From contig NZ_BMSA01000016.1 of the NCBI RefSeq assembly GCF_014648915.1, forward strand, positions 1 through 64,000: a stretch of 64,000 bases of DNA, in the 5' to 3' direction. Of this stretch, positions 1 through 11,797 are shown one piece after another. The stretch comes from Streptomyces phaeofaciens (lineage in GTDB: Bacteria; Actinomycetota; Actinomycetes; Streptomycetales; Streptomycetaceae). The translations under genes were made by a program, and so were the position numbers. The notes below the pieces were generated by a model. That model saw only the letters and a program-made list of their open reading frames with translations. It was not told the origin of the DNA and did not search any database. Numbering within the stretch: position 1 is the stretch's first letter; each line of letters opens with the position of its first letter.

Positions 1-144
1 GTTCCCGCTTTTGTTTCGCGGTTTCCTTTCCGGCGGTTCCGACTTTATCAGAAGTTCTGAGTCGGTTTTCCCGGCCCCTCCCGGGGACTGGTTCCGAAGC
101 ACGAAGCTTCCGGGTTCCCGTTCAGGCGGAGCCGTAAACGTACT

Positions 145-184
145 GGAGCGGGGCGCCCCGATGCAAATCGAGGAGCCCCGCTCC
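145..184 (-). terminator. hairpin downstream of rnj
   Basis: A perfect 10-bp inverted repeat (145-154 with 175-184) lies about 30 bases past the rnj stop codon. No strong U-run follows, which is usual for Streptomyces terminators. I see no gene in bases 1-215. Confidence 0.6.
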
Positions 185-215
185 GGGTTCACGCGTACAA
201 CCGGTCCTGCGTCGC

Positions 216-1898
216 TCAGACCTCTACGACGACCGGGAGGATCATCGGCCTGCGGCGATAGGTGTCCGAGACCCACTTGCCGAGGGTTCGGCGGATGAGT
301 TGCTGCAACTGGTGCGGCTCGACCACGCCGTCCTGGGCCGAGCGTTCCAGGACCTCGGCGATCTTCGGCATGACATCGCCGAAGGCCGAGTCCTCGATAC
401 CCGAGCCGCGGGCCTGGATGTGCGGGCCCCCGGTGATCTTGCCGGTGGAGGAGTCCACGACGACGAAGACCGAGATGATTCCTTCGTCGCCCAGGATCTT
501 CCGGTCCTTCAGCGCCGGCTCGCCGAGGCCGACGGAGAGGCCGTCGACGTAGACGTAACCCGCCTGGACCTTGCCGGAGATTCTGGCCTTGCCCTCGACG
601 AGGTCGACGGCGATGCCGTCCTCGGCGATGACGATGCGGTCGTGCGGGACGCCGGTCAGGGCGCCCAGCTCGGCGTTGGCACGCAGGTGGCGCCATTCGC
701 CGTGGACCGGCATCAGGTTCTTCGGGCGGCAGATGTTGTAGAAGTACAGCAGCTCGCCGGCCGAGGCGTGGCCCGAGACGTGGACCTTGGCGTTGCCCTT
801 GTGGACGACGTTCGCGCCCCAGCGGGTCAGGCCGTTGATCACGCGGTAGACCGCGTTCTCGTTGCCCGGGATGAGGGACGACGCCAGGATCACCGTGTCG
901 CCGGGGACGATACGGATCTGGTGGTCGCGGTTGGCCATGCGGGACAGGGCGGCCATCGGTTCGCCCTGGGACCCCGTACAGACCAGGACCACCTCGTGGT
1001 CCGGGAGGTCGTCGAGGGTCTTGACGTCCACGACCAGACCCGGCGGGACCTTCAGGTAGCCCAGGTCACGGGCGATGCCCATGTTGCGGACCATCGAGCG
1101 GCCCACGAAGGCGACCCTGCGGCCGTACTCGTGCGCCGCGTCCAGGATCTGCTGGATGCGGTGGATGTGGCTGGCGAAGCTCGCCACGATGATCCGCTTG
1201 CGGGCGTTCCCGAAGACCTGGCGCAGGACGTTCGAGATGTCGCGCTCCGGCGGGACGAATCCCGGGACCTCGGCGTTCGTGGAGTCGGTGAGGAGGAGGT
1301 CGATGCCTTCCTCGCTCAGCCGTGCGAACGCGTGGAGGTCCGTGAGCCGGTTGTCCAGCGGAAGCTGGTCCATCTTGAAGTCGCCCGTGTGGACGACCAT
1401 GCCGGCCGGGGTGCGGATCGCGACCGCGAGGGCGTCCGGAATGGAGTGGTTGACCGCGATGAACTCGCAGTCGAAGGGGCCGATGCGCTCGCGGTTCCCC
1501 TCCACCACCTCGAGGGTGTACGGGCGGATGCGGTGCTCCTGGAGCTTCGCCTCGATGAGCGCGAGGGTCAGCTTGGAGCCGATCAGCGGGATGTCCGGCT
1601 TCTCCCGGAGGAGATAGGGGACGGCGCCGATGTGGTCCTCGTGACCGTGCGTGAGGACGATGCCCTCGATCGCGTCGAGACGGTCCCGGATGGACGAGAA
1701 GTCGGGCAGGATCAGGTCGATTCCGGGCTGCTCCTCCTCGGGGAAGAGCACTCCGCAGTCGACGATCAGCAGACGGCCGTCGAACTCGAAGACCGTCATG
1801 TTCCGGCCGATCTCGCCGAGGCCGCCGAGCGGGGTGACCCTCAGGCCGCCCTTGGGAAGCGGCGGGGGCGGGCCCAGTTCGGGATGCGGATGACTCAA
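216..1898 (-). CDS. rnj: ribonuclease J
   Basis: A 560-residue metallo-beta-lactamase/beta-CASP ribonuclease for mRNA decay and rRNA maturation. The zinc motif HGHEDHIG is visible near residue 85, with the later NHSIPDA and HTGDFKMD motifs and the beta-CASP motif HVSGHAS. I chose the TTG codon at 1898. It sits 6 bases after a strong GAGGAG ribosome-binding site (1905-1910), and the protein then begins SHPHPELGPP, as Streptomyces RNase J does. The frame stays open 9 codons upstream to 1925, but a start there would place the ribosome-binding site inside the gene. It lies downstream of dapA on the same strand, the usual Streptomyces arrangement. Confidence 0.95.
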   Translation of the reverse strand: MSHPHPELGPPPPLPKGGLRVTPLGGLGEIGRNMTVFEFDGRLLIVDCGVLFPEEEQPGIDLILPDFSSIRDRLDAIEGIVLTHGHEDHIGAVPYLLREKPDIPLIGSKLTLALIEAKLQEHRIRPYTLEVVEGNRERIGPFDCEFIAVNHSIPDALAVAIRTPAGMVVHTGDFKMDQLPLDNRLTDLHAFARLSEEGIDLLLTDSTNAEVPGFVPPERDISNVLRQVFGNARKRIIVASFASHIHRIQQILDAAHEYGRRVAFVGRSMVRNMGIARDLGYLKVPPGLVVDVKTLDDLPDHEVVLVCTGSQGEPMAALSRMANRDHQIRIVPGDTVILASSLIPGNENAVYRVINGLTRWGANVVHKGNAKVHVSGHASAGELLYFYNICRPKNLMPVHGEWRHLRANAELGALTGVPHDRIVIAEDGIAVDLVEGKARISGKVQAGYVYVDGLSVGLGEPALKDRKILGDEGIISVFVVVDSSTGKITGGPHIQARGSGIEDSAFGDVMPKIAEVLERSAQDGVVEPHQLQQLIRRTLGKWVSDTYRRRPMILPVVVEV

Positions 1899-2026
1899 AA
1901 GACTCTCCTCAAACACGCGCGCCACGTACCGGTGGGCACGTGGCGCGCATGACGTTCGTGCAGAAGCAGTTGTCGTGTGGGATCGCAGGCACCGGTGGCC
2001 TGCCTATTCAGTTGTGAAGTCTGTTG

Positions 2027-2926
2027 TCAGAGCTGTACCCCGCCCGCGGCAAGATCGATCTTGAGCTGTTCGACCTCTTCGGAGGAGCACTCCACCATGG
2101 GCAGCCGCAGCGGCCCGGCGGGCAGGCCCTGGAGGGCGAGCGCGGCCTTGGTCGTCATGACGCCCTGGGTGCGGAACATACCGGTGTAGACCGGGAGCAG
2201 CTTCTGGTGGATCTCGGTGGCCTTCTGGACGTCACCGGCGACGAAGGCGTCGACGAGGGCGCGCAGGTCGGGCGTGACGACATGGCCGACGACCGAGACG
2301 AAGCCGACCGCGCCGACGGAGAGGAGCGGGAGGTTCAGCATGTCGTCGCCGGAGTACCAGGCGAGGCCGGAGCGGGCGATGGCCCAGCTGGCGCGGCCGA
2401 GGTCGCCCTTGGCGTCCTTGTTGGCGACGATCCTCGGGTGCGCGGCGAGGCGGACCAGCGTCTCGGTGCTGATCGGGACGCCACTGCGGCCGGGGATGTC
2501 GTAGAGCATGACCGGCAGCTCGGTGGCGTCGGCGACGGCCGTGAAGTGGCGGTGCAGGCCCTCCTGCGGGGGCTTGTTGTAGTACGGCGTGACCACGAGC
2601 AGGCCGTGCGCGCCGGTCTTCTCGGCGGCCTTGGCCAGATCGATGCTGTGGTGGGTGTCGTTGGTGCCGACGCCGGCCACGATGTGGGCCCGGTCTCCGA
2701 CGGCCTCCAGGACGGCTCGTACCAGGTCCGATTTCTCCGCGTCGCTGGTGGTGGGGGACTCGCCGGTGGTGCCGTTGACGATCAGGCCGTCGTTGCCTGC
2801 GTCCACCAGGTGGGTGGCGAGCCGCTGTGCGCCGTCGAGGTCGAGTGCGCCGTCCGCCGTGAACGGCGTGACCATGGCGGTGAGGACCCGCCCGAAGGGG
2901 GTCTGCGGAGTGGAGGTCGGAGCCAT
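2027..2926 (-). CDS. dapA: 4-hydroxy-tetrahydrodipicolinate synthase
   Basis: A 299-residue Schiff-base aldolase that condenses pyruvate with aspartate semialdehyde in the lysine/diaminopimelate pathway. Visible motifs are the NGTTGESPTT loop near residue 45, the YYNKPPQEG loop, YDIPGRSG, and the catalytic lysine in VANKDAKGD. I chose the ATG at 2926 because it gives the family length; a GTG three codons upstream (2935) is also in frame. There is no clear Shine-Dalgarno, and a TAGCGT hexamer 7 bases upstream of the ATG would suit a leaderless transcript. dapB of the same pathway lies about 4 kb away. Confidence 0.95.
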   Translation of the reverse strand: MAPTSTPQTPFGRVLTAMVTPFTADGALDLDGAQRLATHLVDAGNDGLIVNGTTGESPTTSDAEKSDLVRAVLEAVGDRAHIVAGVGTNDTHHSIDLAKAAEKTGAHGLLVVTPYYNKPPQEGLHRHFTAVADATELPVMLYDIPGRSGVPISTETLVRLAAHPRIVANKDAKGDLGRASWAIARSGLAWYSGDDMLNLPLLSVGAVGFVSVVGHVVTPDLRALVDAFVAGDVQKATEIHQKLLPVYTGMFRTQGVMTTKAALALQGLPAGPLRLPMVECSSEEVEQLKIDLAAGGVQL

Positions 2927-3000
2927 GGGGAACACGCTACTCGTTGCTCACCCCGTGGTCTTCCCTCGGGGGGTTGCGAAAAGTCAGGACAAATGTGGAG

Positions 3001-3038
3001 CCCGGTACTGCCTGCTCGGGGGTTCAAGCAGTACCGGG
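3001..3038 (-). terminator. hairpin between thyX and dapA
   Basis: A perfect 11-bp inverted repeat (3001-3011 with 3028-3038) with a 16-base loop lies about 100 bases past the thyX stop. It is followed on the minus strand by a T-rich stretch. It would separate thyX transcription from dapA. Confidence 0.7.
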
Positions 3039-3138
3039 TCCGTTTGATCAGGCTAGATGAACTTCTCTAAATGCCGCAATACGGACACTTCGCTCGGATG
3101 ACCCGCACATGTGTGCCTGGCCCCAGAACATGCCTTCG

Positions 3139-4788
3139 CTACGGGGCGACGCGACCGTTGGCATTGAAGGCGGCGTGCGTCAGAGGCATGAGCTTCATCC
3201 ACTCGGCCTCCATCCGCTCGCCCACCATCTCGATCTCCCGCTGCGGGAAGGACGGCACCTTGGCCAGCTCGTGCTGGGTGCGCAGGCCGAGGAAGTGCAT
3301 CAGCGAGCGGGCGTTGCAGGTGGCGTACATCGAGGAGAAGAGGCCGACGGGGAGCACGGCGCGGGCGACTTCACGGGCGACGCCGGCGGCGAGCATCTCC
3401 TGATAGCGCTCGTACGCCTGAATGTACGACTCCTGCATCGAGCGTTCCATGATCTCGTGCTGTGCTTCGCTGCCCGGCACGAACTCGTACTTGCCCGGAC
3501 GTCCCTGCTGGACGAGCTTGCGGTCCTCGCCGGGGACGTAGAAGACCGGCTGGAGTTCCCGGTAGCGCCCCGACTCCTCGTTGTACGAGTTGTGCACGAC
3601 GATGTCGTTGGCCAGGAAGTTGTGCCAGGGACCTTCCACGGAGAGGTCGTAGGTCATCTCCTCGCCGGCCTCCTCGATGGCGACGACCGGGTCCGCGACC
3701 GCCTTGGCGCTGTGGCCGCCGCGCTCGGCCCGTGCCTGTTCGCCACCGCTCCTGGCGGTGTGGCAGGGCTCGCACGCGGGAGCGAGATTGCTCTCGTCGA
3801 GGGCTCGCGCCAGGTCGCCCGCGACGGGGACGACGTGGTCCAGGGCGAGCTGGTCGCGCGAGAACTCCTGGTCACACAGGTGGCAGGTGTCGACGTCCTT
3901 GATCAGCCGCTGTCGCTGCGCGGAGGTCCACACCCCGATGCCGCGGTGCAGGCTCGGCGGGATCGGCGCCTTGGACGGCTCGGGGGCGGTGCCCGCCACC
4001 ATGACGGCGTCGCCGACGGTGAGCTCTCCCGCCTTGACCCAGCCCTCAGGGGTGAACACGGCGTGATCGACCGTGCAGCGGAGCGCCTTGCCGGAAGCGG
4101 TGGTGATCTTGATGAGCGGCTTGACGCCCGACTCGATCACATCGACGATCCTGCCCCGCTGGGCGAGCAGGGTCTCCTCGTCGTAGCACCGCACGTGGTT
4201 GCGGCGCACCGACTCGAGCTTGCGAAGACGCGTGCCCGGGTGTTCCTCGCGGAATTCGGCCACGGCGGACTCGGCCGCCTCGCGGTTCTCGTACAGGCCG
4301 AGGTAGTGATCGCTCTCCTCGTGCCGGACCTGGGCCGCCCACCTGCCCGCCCGGCTGTTCCACGTCACTCCGCCGGCGGAGTGCGGCAGGCGGTCCTCCG
4401 CGCCCAGGTGCCACAGCTCGTGCAGTTCGGCGATGGTCCGTCGACGGGGCCGGCCCGCCTCGCTCTCCAGGGTGATCTCGGTGTCGCCCGCCACGCACCA
4501 GCCGACGCGGTGCCGCATGAACTCGCGGAAGACGAAGATCGGGGCGCTGATGAAGAAGGTCATCGAGTTGTGCTCGAAGGGGCTGCCGTGCCGGTCCCGC
4601 ATCAGGTAGTTGATCAGGCCCTTCGAGCGCTCGGGGTCCTTCGTCAGCTCTTCGAGGGACTGCTCGCCGGCCGTGGAGACACGAGCGGCCCACAGCACGT
4701 CGGAATCTGCGGCGCTGTGCTTGACCAGCTCGACGGTGACGTCACTGCGGAAGCTGGGCTTGAGGTCGTCGGCGGGGGTGTCGGTCAC
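3139..4788 (-). CDS. thyX: flavin-dependent thymidylate synthase ThyX, intein-interrupted
   Basis: ThyX makes dTMP from dUMP using FAD/NADPH and methylene-tetrahydrofolate. The frame encodes 549 residues. Removing an intein (residues 98-400) leaves 246, the usual Streptomyces ThyX length. The ThyX signature is split: RHRVGW lies before the intein and SYNEESGRY after it, so splicing should be needed to restore the active site. I chose the GTG at 4788 because the extein then starts TDTPADDLKPSF; ATG at 4809 is also in frame and cannot be excluded. The downstream half has the expected NARSLMHFLGLRTQ segment. No thyA is visible in the window. Confidence 0.93.
   Translation of the reverse strand: MTDTPADDLKPSFRSDVTVELVKHSAADSDVLWAARVSTAGEQSLEELTKDPERSKGLINYLMRDRHGSPFEHNSMTFFISAPIFVFREFMRHRVGWCVAGDTEITLESEAGRPRRRTIAELHELWHLGAEDRLPHSAGGVTWNSRAGRWAAQVRHEESDHYLGLYENREAAESAVAEFREEHPGTRLRKLESVRRNHVRCYDEETLLAQRGRIVDVIESGVKPLIKITTASGKALRCTVDHAVFTPEGWVKAGELTVGDAVMVAGTAPEPSKAPIPPSLHRGIGVWTSAQRQRLIKDVDTCHLCDQEFSRDQLALDHVVPVAGDLARALDESNLAPACEPCHTARSGGEQARAERGGHSAKAVADPVVAIEEAGEEMTYDLSVEGPWHNFLANDIVVHNSYNEESGRYRELQPVFYVPGEDRKLVQQGRPGKYEFVPGSEAQHEIMERSMQESYIQAYERYQEMLAAGVAREVARAVLPVGLFSSMYATCNARSLMHFLGLRTQHELAKVPSFPQREIEMVGERMEAEWMKLMPLTHAAFNANGRVAP
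3589..4497 (-). other. ThyX intein with AP2-like and HNH endonuclease domains
   Basis: A 303-residue in-frame intein. Splicing block A is CVAGDTEI starting at Cys98 of the host protein. Block B is TVDHAVFT (His242). The C-terminal blocks end FLANDIVVHN with Ser as +1 residue, so the Cys1, terminal His-Asn and Ser+1 chemistry is complete. Residues about 140-188 (GVTW...YLGLYENREAAESA) resemble the AP2 DNA-binding module seen in some homing endonucleases. Residues about 302-343 have CxxC...CxxC plus LDHVVP and ESNLAPAC...CH, an HNH nuclease. The AP2-like module lies between blocks A and B, and HNH lies in the usual central position. Confidence 0.92.
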
Positions 4789-4986
4789 GGGTCGGAGGGT
4801 CCCTTCCATCACTTCTCTGGGCGGCGCCCACTCTACGGGCCGCCTCTGACATCGGGGCGTTCGGTGCCGGGACCCGACATCTTCGAAGAATTTCCGTGGA
4901 TTCGGGACAAGCAGGCACCATTCGCGTCACTCGTTCGTCTGTGTCGGTGAAAGCCGTTCGATCACACCGAAAGGAGCGGCACCCCG

Positions 4987-5223
4987 ATGTTCCGCCGGCG
5001 CGAACCCGTCCCGTTCGCCTTCCTCGCCGAAACCGACAGGTTCCGCAGCAATGTCACTCGCCCGCCCCGTGAGCGCTCGTCCATGGGCCAGATGGCCGGG
5101 GGCTGGCTCCTGGGGCTCACCATCGTCTCCGCGCTGGTGGGTTCGCTGGTCATCGGGATGCCGGCGCTGACCCTCGATCACACCGCGGACACACCGCAGT
5201 CCCAGGCGTCCCAGGGACGCTGA
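4987..5223 (+). CDS. small single-pass membrane protein, unknown function
   Basis: A 78-residue protein with an arginine-rich N-terminus and one clear hydrophobic segment (about residues 36-62, GGWLLGLTIVSALVGSLVIG). The tail is polar and Gln/Ser-rich. AAAGGAG about 10 bases before the ATG supports translation. It is divergent from thyX. I recognise no function; codon third positions look coding. Confidence 0.7.
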   Translation: MFRRREPVPFAFLAETDRFRSNVTRPPRERSSMGQMAGGWLLGLTIVSALVGSLVIGMPALTLDHTADTPQSQASQGR

Positions 5224-5346
5224 CGCCTCCACCACCGCCCGAATGCCGTGGGAGATACCCCCATGGCCCCCCGATGGTGGTGAGCGCGGACACGGGCGGA
5301 TAGCCTCACCGGGCACAGCCCACGCATGGACGAGTGAGGACCAGCC

Positions 5347-5901
5347 GTGCCCCTGCCCTTCCTGACGGCCGACCGCGCATTCGAGGCTGCGGACGACGTC
5401 GCGTTGCCCTTCGAAGACCGTGAGCGCTGGCGGCGCCCCTACCGCCCCGGGCCCTGGCGCGTGGGTGTGGCCGCGCTGGCGCTGCTGCTCGCCTCCTACG
5501 TGCTGTTCGCGGCGGTGATCATCGCCGTGACCGGTTCGGTCACCGAGGCCGGTGTGATCCTCGGTGCCTCGCTGCTGGTGATCCTCTGTGCGCTGCGGCT
5601 GCTGCGCATGGGTGTGTGGGTGAGCGAGCGCGGGCTGCGGCACGTCGGCTTCCTTCTCACCCGGACGCTGCCCTGGGACCGGGTCGTGGCCGTGCGGACC
5701 GTGCAGCAGCCGGTGCGTTGGCTGGGGCTGCCGCGGACCGTGCAGGGCCAGGCGCTGACCCTCGTACGACGGGACCGGGAGGCGGCGGACGTCATGCCGC
5801 TGCTGACCACGCACGGGGCGGACTTCCTGGCGCGGGCCGAGGCGTTCGAGCGGGCGGCGGACACCATCGAGGCGTGGGCCTCGGAGAACCGCCGCGTCTG
5901 A
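5347..5901 (+). CDS. PH-domain-like membrane protein
   Basis: A 184-residue protein. Two transmembrane helices (about residues 37-60 and 66-85) are followed by a bacterial PH-like domain, recognisable by VSERGLRHVGFLLTRTLPWDRVVAVRTVQQP, here VSERGLRH...LPWDRV. Such proteins sit in the membrane with the PH-like domain on one face; the function is unknown. The GTG at 5347 follows GAGGA by about 6 bases. It is convergent with the next gene, with a shared hairpin between them. Confidence 0.75.
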   Translation: MPLPFLTADRAFEAADDVALPFEDRERWRRPYRPGPWRVGVAALALLLASYVLFAAVIIAVTGSVTEAGVILGASLLVILCALRLLRMGVWVSERGLRHVGFLLTRTLPWDRVVAVRTVQQPVRWLGLPRTVQGQALTLVRRDREAADVMPLLTTHGADFLARAEAFERAADTIEAWASENRRV

Positions 5902-5923
5902 GCGCCCGTCCGAAGAGTTCCGA

Positions 5924-5974
5924 CACGCCGAAGGGGCCGGTCCGCAGGGGATGCGGGGCGGCCCCTTCGGCGTG
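5924..5974. terminator. bidirectional hairpin terminator
   Basis: A perfect 15-bp inverted repeat (5924-5938 with 5960-5974) lies between the ends of two convergent genes, so it can stop transcription from both sides. Confidence 0.8.
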
Positions 5975-6054
5975 GGCAGGCACACGTGCGCGGCCGGCAC
6001 GAGCAGGGATGAGCAGACGGAGCGGGTGCGCGCGTGCGCGTCACTCGGGTCGGC

Positions 6055-6510
6055 TCAGGCCGTCTCGATGCGCCTGCCGTCGTGGAGGCTGATCGCGCGC
6101 TGCATGGCCTTGCGGGCGCGGGGGGTGTCGCGGGCGTCGTGGTAGGCGACGGCGAGCCGGAACCAGGTCCGCCAGTCCTCGGGTGCGGCCTCGGTCTCCG
6201 CCTTGCGGCGGGCGAAGGCCTCGTCGGCGGCATCGCGGTCGATCCGGCCGGCGGGAGTGCGCGGCAGGTCGTCGACCGGGAGGCCTCCCTCGGAGTCCAG
6301 CTCGGCGGCGAGGGCGTTGGCCCGGCGGACGAACTGGGTGTTCTTCCAGAGGAACCAGACACCGATGACCGGCAGGATCAGCACCGCGACACCGAAGGTG
6401 ACGGTGATGATCGTGCCGGACCGTATGAGCATCACACCGCGGCTGCCGACCAGGACGAAGTAGAAGACCAGGACGGCGGCCGTGACGGCGTAGGAGAGCT
6501 TGGCGCGCAT
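6055..6510 (-). CDS. membrane-anchored TPR-like protein
   Basis: A 151-residue protein with two N-terminal hydrophobic helices (about residues 7-25 and 33-53). A charged linker leads to a C-terminal helical segment (WFRLAVAYHDARDTPRARKAMQ) that looks like one tetratricopeptide-type repeat. The start ATG lies 1 base after the dapB stop codon, so it is co-translated with dapB. It is probably a bitopic or hairpin membrane protein with a cytoplasmic protein-binding tail. No specific role is known to me. Confidence 0.75.
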   Translation of the reverse strand: MRAKLSYAVTAAVLVFYFVLVGSRGVMLIRSGTIITVTFGVAVLILPVIGVWFLWKNTQFVRRANALAAELDSEGGLPVDDLPRTPAGRIDRDAADEAFARRKAETEAAPEDWRTWFRLAVAYHDARDTPRARKAMQRAISLHDGRRIETA

Positions 6511-6511
6511 G

Positions 6512-8666
<2,155 letters not shown>

Positions 8667-8670
<4 letters not shown>

Positions 8671-10886
8671 TTGTCGGTGTCGTCCTTCTTGTCGTCGTCC
8701 GCTTCCTCGCCCTCGACCACGGGGATCAGGGAGAGCTTGCCGCGGGAGTCGATCTCGGCGATCTCGACCTGGACCTTGGAGCCCACACCGAGAACGTCCT
8801 CGACGTTCTCCACGCGCTTGCCGCCGGCGAGCTTACGGATCTGCGAGATGTGCAGCAGACCGTCCTTGCCCGGGAGCAGCGACACGAACGCGCCGAAGGT
8901 GGTGGTCTTGACGACCGTACCCAGGTAGCGCTCGCCGACCTCCGGCATGGTCGGGTTGGCGATGCTGTTGATTGTGGCGCGGGCGGCCTCGGCCTGCGAG
9001 CCGACCTGGGCACCGATGTAGATGGTGCCGTCGTCCTCGATCGTGATCTCGGCGCCGGTGTCCTCCTGGATCTGGTTGATCATCTTGCCCTTGGGGCCGA
9101 TGACCTCACCGATCTTGTCCACGGGGATCTTGACGGTGATGATCCGCGGGGCGTTGGGGGACATCTCGTCCGGCGTGTCGATCGCTTCCATCATCACGTC
9201 GAGGATGTGGAGGCGGGCGTCACGGGCCTGCTTGAGGGCCGCGGCCAGGACGGAGGCCGGGATGCCGTCCAGCTTGGTGTCGAGCTGGAGGGCGGTGACG
9301 AACTCCTTGGTGCCGGCGACCTTGAAGTCCATGTCGCCGAAGGCGTCCTCCGCACCGAGGATGTCGGTGAGGGCGACGTAGTGCGTCTCGCCGTTGATCT
9401 CCTGGGAGATCAGACCCATGGCGATACCGGCGACGGGGGCCTTGAGGGGCACACCGGCGTTCAGCAGCGACATGGTGGAGGCGCAGACCGAGCCCATGGA
9501 CGTCGAGCCGTTGGAGCCGAGGGCCTCGGACACCTGACGGATCGCGTAGGGGAACTCCTCGCGCGTCGGCAGGACCGGCACGATGGCGCGCTCGGCGAGG
9601 GCGCCGTGGCCGATCTCGCGGCGCTTGGGGGAGCCCACGCGGCCGGTCTCGCCGACGGAGTACGGCGGGAAGTTGTAGTTGTGCATGTAGCGCTTGCGGG
9701 TCACCGGGGAGAGGGTGTCCAGCTGCTGCTCCATCCGGAGCATGTTGAGGGTGGTGACGCCCAGGATCTGGGTCTCGCCACGCTCGAACAGCGCCGAGCC
9801 GTGCACGCGCGGGATGGCCTCGACCTCGGCGGCGAGCGTACGGATGTCCGTGACGCCGCGGCCGTCGATGCGCTTCTTCTCCTTGATCACGCGCTCGCGG
9901 ACGAGCTGCTTGGTCAGGGAGCGGTAGGCGGCGGAGATCTCCTTCTCGCGGCCCTCGAACTCCGGCAGGAGCTTCTCGGCGGCGAGCGCCTTGACGCGGT
10001 CCAGCTCGGCCTCGCGGTCCTGCTTGCCGGCGATCGTCAGCGCGGAGGCGAGCTCCGGGCGGACGGCGGCGGAGAGCGCCTCCAGGACGTCGTCCTGGTA
10101 GTCGAGGAAGACCGGGAACTCGCCGGTCGGCTTGGCGGCCTTGGCGGCGAGGTCGGCCTGGGCCTTGCAGAGCACCTTGATGAAGGGCTTCGCGGCGTCC
10201 AGACCGGAGGCGACGACCTCCTCGGTGGGCGCCTCGGCGCCGCCCGCGACGAGCTGGATGGTCTTCTCGGTGGCCTCGGCCTCGACCATCATGATCGCGA
10301 CGTCGCCGTCCTCGAGGACGCGACCGGCGACGACCATGTCGAAGACGGCGTCCTCGAGCTCGGTGTGCGTCGGGAAGGCGACCCACTGGCCGTTGATCAG
10401 CGCGACGCGGACGCCGCCGATCGGGCCGGAGAAGGGCAGGCCGGCCAGCTGCGTGGACGCGGACGCGGCGTTGATGGCCACGACGTCGTACAGGTGGTCG
10501 GGGTTGAGCGCCATGATCGTGGCGACGACCTGGATCTCGTTGCGCAGGCCCTTCTTGAAGGACGGGCGCAGCGGGCGGTCGATCAGGCGGCAGGTGAGGA
10601 TCGCGTCCTCGGACGGCCGGCCCTCACGGCGGAAGAAGCTGCCGGGGATCTTGCCGGCGGCGTACATCCGCTCCTCGACGTCCACCGTGAGGGGGAAGAA
10701 GTCGAGCTGGTCCTTGGGGTTCTTGGAGGCGGTGGTGGCCGACAGCACCATGGTGTCGTCGTCCAGGTACGCCACGGCGGAGCCGGCGGCCTGCTTGGCC
10801 AGGCGGCCCGTCTCGAAGCGGATGGTGCGGGTGCCGAAGGAGCCGTTGTCGATGACGGCCTCGGCGTAGTGGGTCTCGTTCTCCAC
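8667..10886 (-). CDS. pnp: polyribonucleotide nucleotidyltransferase (PNPase)
   Basis: A 739-residue 3'-5' phosphorolytic exoribonuclease, which also makes RNA tails in Streptomyces. Two RNase PH-like domains are joined by a helical linker. A KH domain follows ([20 protein letters not shown]), then an S1 domain ([19 protein letters not shown]), with an acidic tail. I chose the GTG at 10886: it follows a CGGAGA site and gives the known Streptomyces N-terminus ([10 protein letters not shown]). It lies downstream of rpsO, as in most bacteria. Confidence 0.96.
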
Positions 10887-11236
10887 TAGCGTTTTCTCCG
10901 TTACTTTGTCGTCTTTCGTCCCGCGGCTGCCCGTGTGGCAGGGGGACGGTGGCGGAGAAGCGCTCCGGGCGGTGCGGGCCGGTCTTCGATCGAAGCACCC
11001 GGGGCTCACTTCCCCCGGGGGCCACTACCGAGGACCGGCGGCGGCGAGGTGCGCTTCTCCTCGTGCGATGTGCGTGGCTGACGGCCTACCCGCTACGGGT
11101 ACGGGTCATCACGCTGTGTCGTGCGTATGGCGTTGTGCTACCACACTACAAAGGGGTGGTGACAGTCCGCACGTTTCCGTACGTACAGCAAAAGGGAGCG
11201 GCCCCCTCGAACGGGAACCGCTCCCTGCACAGCGAC
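10887..11236 (-). other. rpsO-pnp intergenic region (350 bp)
   Basis: No gene is seen here. It holds the hairpin just after rpsO (11193-11226) and, nearer pnp, a G/C-rich region with short imperfect inverted repeats around 10990-11040. In Streptomyces coelicolor this intergenic region is known to carry a pnp promoter and an RNase III-cleaved stem-loop. I infer the same here but cannot place the promoter with confidence. Confidence 0.5.
11193..11226 (-). terminator. rpsO hairpin, partial terminator or RNase III site
   Basis: A 9-bp perfect stem (11193-11201 with 11218-11226), extendable inside the loop by C/G pairs, starts 11 bases past the rpsO stop and is followed by TTTGCTGT on the minus strand. 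Confidence 0.7.
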
Positions 11237-11524
11237 TTACTTGGCGCCGGCCGCACCGCGGCGGATGCCGAGGCGGTCGACCAGCGCACGGAAGCGCTGG
11301 ATGTCCTTCTTGGCCAGGTACTGCAGCAGGCGGCGACGCTGACCGACCAGGATCAGCAGACCACGACGGGAGTGGTGGTCGTGCTTGTGGGTCTTGAGGT
11401 GCTCGGTCAGGTCGGAGATCCGACGCGACAGCATGGCGACCTGGACCTCGGGGGAGCCGGTGTCGCCCTCCTTCTGGCCGAACTCGGAGATGATCTGCTT
11501 CTTCGTAGCGGCGTCGAGCGACAC
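11237..11524 (-). CDS. rpsO: 30S ribosomal protein S15
   Basis: A 95-residue S15 that binds 16S rRNA in the central domain. The motif [15 protein letters not shown] and the [11 protein letters not shown] segment ([12 protein letters not shown]) are intact. It carries a short Ala/Gly C-terminal extension compared with the usual 89 residues. The GTG at 11524 lies 6 bases after GAGGAG. The frame extends much further upstream, but without a ribosome-binding site. Confidence 0.97.
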   Translation of the reverse strand: MSLDAATKKQIISEFGQKEGDTGSPEVQVAMLSRRISDLTEHLKTHKHDHHSRRGLLILVGQRRRLLQYLAKKDIQRFRALVDRLGIRRGAAGAK

Positions 11525-11797
11525 GCGTACTCCTCGTAGTCTTTGATGCGCCACCGAGTGCCCCCGGTCTCTTTCTCGGGGGAGCTTCCGTGACTCGGGA
11601 GGCAGGGATCCGCTGGGCGCGCCCTCCGGGGATTCCCTTACGGGGCTCCGGGGGTGCGTACACAAACGGCCGAAAGCCAGGGTACCAGCAGGTGGGTACC
11701 GCCCTCGCCCCGATTTCCGAAGCCCATGGCCGGCGGGGGCTCTGCCACTAGGGTGACCGATCGGATCATCCGTACGTCGGGAAGGGGTCGCTTCGTC

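Noticed and set aside
3589-4497. A free-standing HNH endonuclease gene or insertion disrupting thyX
   Set aside because: The insert is in frame at both ends, has complete intein splicing blocks, and its removal gives exactly the normal ThyX length.
8850-10889. A 679-codon plus-strand frame over pnp
   Set aside because: Antisense shadow; the product is a Leu/Gly/Asp/Val-rich sequence without recognisable folds.
11654-11797. N-terminal extension of the DUF397 protein
   Set aside because: A good ribosome-binding site precedes the ATG at 11798, and the extra 48 residues would overlap the divergent promoter region.
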